Of a stretch of 64,000 nt of DNA, positions 59,731 through 64,000 are shown in pieces. The position numbers and the translations under genes are program-made. The notes beneath the pieces were generated by a model. That model saw only the letters and a list, made by a program, of their open reading frames with translations. It did no database searches and was not told where the DNA came from. Every line of letters starts with the position of its first letter. Position 1 is the stretch's first letter. Origin of the DNA: Mycolicibacterium gilvum (lineage in GTDB: Bacteria; Actinomycetota; Actinomycetes; Mycobacteriales; Mycobacteriaceae); contig NZ_UGQM01000001.1 of assembly GCF_900454025.1 (NCBI RefSeq), forward strand, positions 5,642,001 through 5,706,000, in the 5' to 3' direction.

Positions 59731-60213
59731 ATGGCACTCACCCCCCGTCCGACCGCGGATCTGGTCGACGAGATCGGCCCCGAGGTGCGTAGCTGCGACC
59801 TGCAGATGCGTCAGTTCGGGGGCAGGTCGGAGTTCGCCGGACCCATCACCACGGTGCGGTGTTTCGAGGACAACGCCCTGCTGAAGTCTGTGCTGTCAGA
59901 ACCCGGCGACGGCGGCGTACTCGTCGTCGACGGAGACGGTTCGGTGCACACCGCGCTGGTCGGCGACGTGATCGCCGAACTGGGCCGCTCCAACGGCTGG
60001 TCCGGTCTGATCATCAACGGCGCGGTCCGGGACGCCTCGACCCTGCGCACCCTCGACATCGGCATCAAGGCGCTCGGCACGAATCCGCGCAAGAGCTCCA
60101 AGACCGGCGACGGTGTGCGCGACGCGGTGGTCGAGTTCGGCGGCGTGGTGTTCACCCCCGGCGACATCGCCTACAGCGACGACGACGGGATCGTCGTCGT
60201 CACCGCCGACTGA
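59731..60213 (+). CDS. rraA: RraA-type regulator of ribonuclease activity
   Basis: 160 residues, formerly annotated menG in this family. It has the RraA core ([86 protein letters not shown]). In E. coli RraA inhibits RNase E; related proteins are class II aldolases, so the true mycobacterial role is uncertain. Start ATG 59731. Its last 43 nt overlap the convergent ethA gene. Confidence 0.92.
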   Translation: MALTPRPTADLVDEIGPEVRSCDLQMRQFGGRSEFAGPITTVRCFEDNALLKSVLSEPGDGGVLVVDGDGSVHTALVGDVIAELGRSNGWSGLIINGAVRDASTLRTLDIGIKALGTNPRKSSKTGDGVRDAVVEFGGVVFTPGDIAYSDDDGIVVVTAD

Positions 60214-61655
60214 CCGAACTCGAGCGCCTCGTCGTCGACCCTGCCGCGCCGGATCAGCTGCAGGTCGAACAGATAGTTCTGTTTCAGCCGCCACGGTGCG
60301 CGCGAGCCCGCCTTGGGCAGGTGGTCCAGTGCGCGCAGCACGTATCCGGGAGTGAAGTCCAGCAGCGGACGCTCGTCGACACCACCGCCCGGATGCCGAG
60401 GCTCCATGCGGGTGTAGGAGTGCTCGTCCATGTGGTTGATGATGCGGCAGAAGAACTCGGAGACCAGGTCTGCTTTCAGCGTCCACGAGGCGTTGGTGTA
60501 CCCGATCGTGAACGCGAGGTTGGGCATACCGGTGAGCAGCATGCCCTTGTAGGCCATGGTGTCGCTGAGCTCGATCACCTCGCCGTTGCGTGAGATCACC
60601 GCACCGCCGAACAGCCGCAGGTTCAAACCGGTTGCGGTGACGCTGATGTCGGCATCCAGATGCTGCCCCGAGGACAGCGTGATGCCGGTCCTGTCGAACC
60701 TCTCGATGGTGTCGGTGACGACGTCGGCCCTACCCGTGCGGATGGTCTCGAACAGATCGCCGTTGGGCGCCAGGCACAACCGCTGGTCCCACGGGTTGTA
60801 GCTCGGGCCGAAATGCCGTGCGACGTCGTAACCTTCGGGCAGCCGCCGCTGCGCCATCGTCATCAGCGTCCGGCGCATGAATCTCGGGAAACGCCGCGAC
60901 AGCTGGTACTGCACCGACTGGAACAGGATGCTCTTCCAGCGGTTCACGACGTAGGCAGCACCGGTGGGCAGCGTCTTGTTGGTCCGTACCGTGAACGGGT
61001 CCACGTCGGGCAGCGCGCCGACGTAGGTCGGTGAGCGCTGCAGCATCGTCACATGTCCGGCACCTGAATCAGCAAGTGCCGGAACGAGAGTCACCGCGGT
61101 CGCACCGCTGCCGATGACGACGACGCGCTTGCCGGTGTAGTCGAGGTCCTCGGGCCAGTGCTGCGGATGGATGATCGGGCCTTCGAAGTCCTGCGCGCCG
61201 GCGAACTCCGGGGAGTAGCCGCGGTCGTAGTCGTAGTAGCCGCTGCACGCCATCAGATAGCGCGCACTGATCTCGACCCGCTCGCCTCCGCGCTCGACGT
61301 GCACGGTCCATCGGTTGTCGGCGTCCGACCAGTCCGCGGCGACCATCCGGTGGCCGTAGCGGATGTGCCGGTCGATCCCGAACTCGGCGACGGTCTCCCT
61401 CAGATAGGCCATGATCGACGGACCGTCGGCGATCGCCTTCTCCGATGTCCACGGCTTGAACCGGAAGCCGAGTGTGAACATGTCGGAGTCCGAGCGGATG
61501 CCGGGGTATCTGAACAGGTCCCAGGTGCCGCCGAGATCGTCGCGGCCCTCCAGGATCACGAAGCTCTTGCCCGGGCAGCGGTTCTGCAGGTGCCAGGCCG
61601 CGCTGATGCCGGAGATGCCGGCCCCGACGACGACGACGTCGACTTCTTCGGTCAT
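60171..61655 (-). CDS. ethA: Baeyer-Villiger monooxygenase EthA
   Basis: FAD/NADPH monooxygenase that turns ketones to esters and, in M. tuberculosis, activates the prodrug ethionamide. ATG 61655 ([13 protein letters not shown]) gives 494 residues; GTG 61661 adds two. The FAD motif is GAGISG, the BVMO signature [12 protein letters not shown], and the NADPH Rossmann [39 protein letters not shown] is well conserved. No ethR repressor gene lies beside it: the divergent gene is dinB. It overlaps rraA at the 3' end by 43 nt. Confidence 0.94.
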   Translation of the reverse strand: MTEEVDVVVVGAGISGISAAWHLQNRCPGKSFVILEGRDDLGGTWDLFRYPGIRSDSDMFTLGFRFKPWTSEKAIADGPSIMAYLRETVAEFGIDRHIRYGHRMVAADWSDADNRWTVHVERGGERVEISARYLMACSGYYDYDRGYSPEFAGAQDFEGPIIHPQHWPEDLDYTGKRVVVIGSGATAVTLVPALADSGAGHVTMLQRSPTYVGALPDVDPFTVRTNKTLPTGAAYVVNRWKSILFQSVQYQLSRRFPRFMRRTLMTMAQRRLPEGYDVARHFGPSYNPWDQRLCLAPNGDLFETIRTGRADVVTDTIERFDRTGITLSSGQHLDADISVTATGLNLRLFGGAVISRNGEVIELSDTMAYKGMLLTGMPNLAFTIGYTNASWTLKADLVSEFFCRIINHMDEHSYTRMEPRHPGGGVDERPLLDFTPGYVLRALDHLPKAGSRAPWRLKQNYLFDLQLIRRGRVDDEALEFGQSAVTTTIPSSSL

Positions 61656-61692
61656 CTTCACAAAGCTAACGGCGATCTGTCGGTCGTCAATG

Positions 61693-61706
61693 CGAACATG
61701 TGTTCG
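61693..61706 (+). promoter_or_regulatory. LexA (SOS) box over the dinB start
   Basis: CGAACATGTGTTCG is a perfect inner match to the mycobacterial LexA box (TCGAAC-N4-GTTCGA) with only the outermost base on each side different. It overlaps the GTG at 61700 and touches the GTG at 61706. LexA bound here would block dinB and could also affect the divergent ethA. Confidence 0.75.
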
Positions 61707-62941
61707 TGTCGGGTATCGCCTCTTCGGGGCCGTCGGGTCGGACGGCGGCGATCCTGCACGCGGATCTCGACTCGTTCTACGCCTCGGTCGAACAGCGTGA
61801 CGATCCGTCGCTGCGGGGTCGTCCCGTGCTCGTCGGCGGCGGGGTCGTGCTCGCCGCGAGTTACGAGGCGAAGGCGTTCGGGGTGCGCACGGCGATGGGC
61901 GGCCGTCAGGCCCGGGCGCTGTGCCCGCAGGCGATCGTCGTCGCGCCGAGGATGCGGGCGTACTCGGATGCCAGCGCGGCGGTGTTCGAGGTGTTCCGCG
62001 ATACCACGCCCGTCGTCGAGCCGGTGTCGGTCGACGAGGCGTTTCTGGATGTGTCGGGGTTGCGCCGGGTTTCGGGGACGCCGGTGCAGATCGCCACGCG
62101 CCTGCGTGAACGCGTGCGCGACGAGGTCGGTCTGCCGATCACGGTGGGCATCGCGCGCACGAAGTTCCTGGCGAAAGTGGCCAGCCAGGAGGCCAAGCCC
62201 GACGGACTGCTGCTGGTACCGCCCGACCGTGAGCTCGCGTTCCTGCATCCACTGCCCGTGCGACGGCTGTGGGGCGTCGGCGCCAAGACCGCGGACAAAC
62301 TGCGCGCGCACGGTATCGAGACGGTAGCCGATGTCGCCGAGCTGAGCGAGACCACCCTGAGCTCGCTGGTCGGTGGAGCGATGGGCCGGCAGCTGTTCGC
62401 GCTGGCGCACAACGTGGATCGCCGTCGGGTGGTGACGGGTCAGCGGCGGCGCTCGGTCGGCGCGCAGCGCGCACTGGGACGGGCGGGCAGCGCGATGACC
62501 GCCGACGAGGTGGACGCGGTGGTGGTGAACCTGATCGACCGCATCACCCGGCGCATGCGGGCCGCCGACCGGACGGGCCGCACGGTGGTGCTGCGACTGA
62601 GATTCGCCGACTTCAGCCGCGCGACGCGCTCGCACACGATGCCGTGGGCGACCGCGTCGACGGACGCGATTCTGGATGCGGCGCGGGGTCTGGTCGCCGC
62701 CGCGGCGCCGTTGATCGGTGAGCGCGGTCTGACGTTGATCGGTTTCGCGGTGTGCAACATCGACCGCGACGGTGCCCAGCAGATGGAATTGCCGTTCGCC
62801 TCGCCTGCCGAGGCGCGGGATCCGCTCGGCGTGGACCTCGCGATCGATCGGGTGCGCGGCCGCTACGGCAACGCCGCGCTCACGCGGGGTGTGCTCCTCG
62901 GGCGCGACCCGGGCTGGGAGGTGCCCATGCTCGCCGAGTGA
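61700..62941 (+). CDS. dinB: DNA polymerase IV (DinB, Y family)
   Basis: Error-prone translesion polymerase. 413 residues from GTG 61700; GTG 61706 is an alternative two codons on. The palm residues are in HADLDSFYASVE and SVDEAFLDVSG, the finger block in AASYEAKAFGVRTAMGGRQA, and the little finger is complete. A possible beta-clamp-binding motif is QMELPF near residue 355. It corresponds by place to the extra dinB beside ethA in some environmental mycobacteria rather than to dinX or dinP of M. tuberculosis (inference). Confidence 0.94.
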   Translation: MFVSGIASSGPSGRTAAILHADLDSFYASVEQRDDPSLRGRPVLVGGGVVLAASYEAKAFGVRTAMGGRQARALCPQAIVVAPRMRAYSDASAAVFEVFRDTTPVVEPVSVDEAFLDVSGLRRVSGTPVQIATRLRERVRDEVGLPITVGIARTKFLAKVASQEAKPDGLLLVPPDRELAFLHPLPVRRLWGVGAKTADKLRAHGIETVADVAELSETTLSSLVGGAMGRQLFALAHNVDRRRVVTGQRRRSVGAQRALGRAGSAMTADEVDAVVVNLIDRITRRMRAADRTGRTVVLRLRFADFSRATRSHTMPWATASTDAILDAARGLVAAAAPLIGERGLTLIGFAVCNIDRDGAQQMELPFASPAEARDPLGVDLAIDRVRGRYGNAALTRGVLLGRDPGWEVPMLAE

Positions 62942-62956
62942 ACCAACCCGACTGAG

Positions 62957-63961
62957 TCAGGACGAGGTCCATTCCAGCAGGCGCTGCGCCGGCCAGGTGT
63001 TGACGATGCGGTCGGCCTCCAGGCCGGCGTCCAGGGCGCGCTGGGCGCCGTAGCCGAGAAACTCCAACTGCCCGGGCGCGTGGGAGTCGGTGTCGATCGA
63101 GAAGACGCACCCGATCTCCATCGCGAGGTTCAACAGGCGGGTCGGTGGATCGCGGCGCTCGGGGCGCGAGTTGATCTCGACGGCCGTGCCGGCGTCACGG
63201 CACAGGCTGAACACCTTCTCCGCGTCGAATTTCGACTCGGGTCGCATGCCCCGGCCGCCGGTGACGAGCCGGCCGGTGCAGTGTCCGAGGACATCGGTGT
63301 GCGGGTTGGCGACGGCGGTGAGCATCCGCCGCGTCATCGCGGGCGCGTCCATCGCCAGTTTGGAGTGGACGCTGGCGACGACGATGTCGAGCCGTTCGAG
63401 GAGTTCGTCTTCCTGGTCGAGGGATCCGTCTTCGAGGATGTCGACTTCGATGCCGGTGAGAATCCGCATCGGGGCGACGGTGTCGCGGATCTCGTCGATC
63501 ACGTCGAGTTGCTCCCGCAGGCGCTCGGGGGACAGACCGTTGGCGATGCGCAGGCGCGGTGAGTGATCGGTCAGCGCGCAGTACTCGTGGCCGAGGTCGC
63601 GGGCGGCCAGCATCATCTCCTCGATCGGCGCCGACCCGTCCGACCAGTTGGAGTGCACGTGCAGGTCACCGCGCAGTGCGGCGCGGATGTCGCCACCGCC
63701 GAGGTCTTCGGCGTTCTCGCGCAATTCGACCAGCACATCGGGTTCGGCGCCGGCCCACGCCTGGGCGATGACCTTCGCGGTCTTGGGACCGATCTTGGGC
63801 AGGGACTGCCAGCTGTTGGCCACCCCGTGCTTCTCGCGCTGGGCGTCGGTCAGCGACTCGACGACGTCGGCGGCGGTGCGGTAGGCCATCACCCGGCGCG
63901 GGTCCTCGCGGGCGCGGTCCTTGTAGTACGCGATCTGACGCAGCGCAGTGACCGGGTCCAT
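62957..63961 (-). CDS. PHP-domain protein, PolX-type C-terminal part (Rv3856c-like)
   Basis: 334 residues from ATG 63961. The N-terminus has helix-hairpin-helix features (SLPKIGPKTAKVIAQAW) like the start of family X DNA polymerases but without a polymerase core. The PHP phosphoesterase domain carries metal ligands in GDLHVHSNWSDGS, ALTDHSPRL, GIEVDIL, VASVHSK, LGHCTGR and IDTDSHAPGQL. It may be a 3'-5' exonuclease or phosphatase; no direct evidence. It ends 15 nt from the convergent dinB stop. Confidence 0.9.
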   Translation of the reverse strand: MDPVTALRQIAYYKDRAREDPRRVMAYRTAADVVESLTDAQREKHGVANSWQSLPKIGPKTAKVIAQAWAGAEPDVLVELRENAEDLGGGDIRAALRGDLHVHSNWSDGSAPIEEMMLAARDLGHEYCALTDHSPRLRIANGLSPERLREQLDVIDEIRDTVAPMRILTGIEVDILEDGSLDQEDELLERLDIVVASVHSKLAMDAPAMTRRMLTAVANPHTDVLGHCTGRLVTGGRGMRPESKFDAEKVFSLCRDAGTAVEINSRPERRDPPTRLLNLAMEIGCVFSIDTDSHAPGQLEFLGYGAQRALDAGLEADRIVNTWPAQRLLEWTSS

Positions 63962-64000
63962 ACCTCCAGTGTGCCCGGATCGCTCGGATCCATGGATACA

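Overview
The window is chromosomal DNA from a mycobacterium. The high GC content, the GTG/TTG starts and above all the unbroken run of mycolyl-arabinogalactan genes (embCAB, fadD32-pks13-accD4, antigen 85, aftB, ubiA, glfT2, glf, erp, serS, pheA, bfrB, espR, hns, ethA) match the order of the M. tuberculosis Rv3793-Rv3856c interval. Several differences (no sulfolipid locus, a Ni-type superoxide dismutase, a third-type DinB, no ethR beside ethA, a LuxR-type ATPase regulator) point to an environmental, Mycolicibacterium-like species rather than the tuberculosis complex. The species cannot be named from the sequence alone.

Layout. 1-8553 (+): end of embC, then embA and embB (arabinosyltransferases). 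8550-30177 (-): an inserted Ser/Thr kinase and a DUF4331 protein, then accD4, pks13, fadD32 (mycolic acid condensation), culp6, a frameshifted DUF732-like lipoprotein gene, fbpD and fbpA (antigen 85 family), and the tightly overlapping aftB-ubiA-PAP2-glfT2-glf operon for arabinan and galactan. 30349-33084 (+): erp and a peptidoglycan amidase. 33081-38140 (-): LuxR-type regulator, HAD hydrolase and two acyltransferases. 38247-40167 (+): an MBL-Rieske protein and a small conserved gene. 40168-45096: serS, a septum-formation-type protein, a zincin, a Cys-rich small protein, a phosphatase and pheA. 45170-48735: an iron-controlled section (IdeR boxes before a DUF2470 gene and ferritin bfrB) flanking a CPBP membrane protein and an LCP ligase. 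48732-51425: glpQ1, a DUF4328 protein, a rhodanese, a DnaA-box cluster and two very small ORFs. 51465-53838: divergent sodX/sodN (Ni-SOD), a conserved gene and espR. 53878-56429 (-): a membrane protein with an ImmA/IrrE peptidase, and a secreted Pro/Ala-rich protein. 56594-60213 (+): DUF6474 protein, copC/copD-type pair, hns-like gene and rraA. 60171-63961: ethA (-), SOS-boxed dinB (+) and a PHP protein (-).

How it fits together. Glf, GlfT2, UbiA with the PAP2 phosphatase, EmbA/B/C and AftB build arabinogalactan. FadD32, Pks13 and AccD4 make mycolates, and the antigen 85 proteins attach them. LCP proteins ligate the polymer to peptidoglycan. The right half holds metal and stress functions: iron storage, Ni-SOD, copper, SOS polymerase and nucleoid proteins.

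A recurring feature is a TANNNT hexamer 6-7 nt before an ATG/GTG, suggesting many leaderless transcripts. The most unusual points are the Ni-SOD at the position where M. tuberculosis keeps sodA, with an altered Ni-hook; a DnaA-box cluster next to a leaderless two-peptide unit; the LexA box over the dinB start; the missing ethR; and the frameshifted lipoprotein gene.
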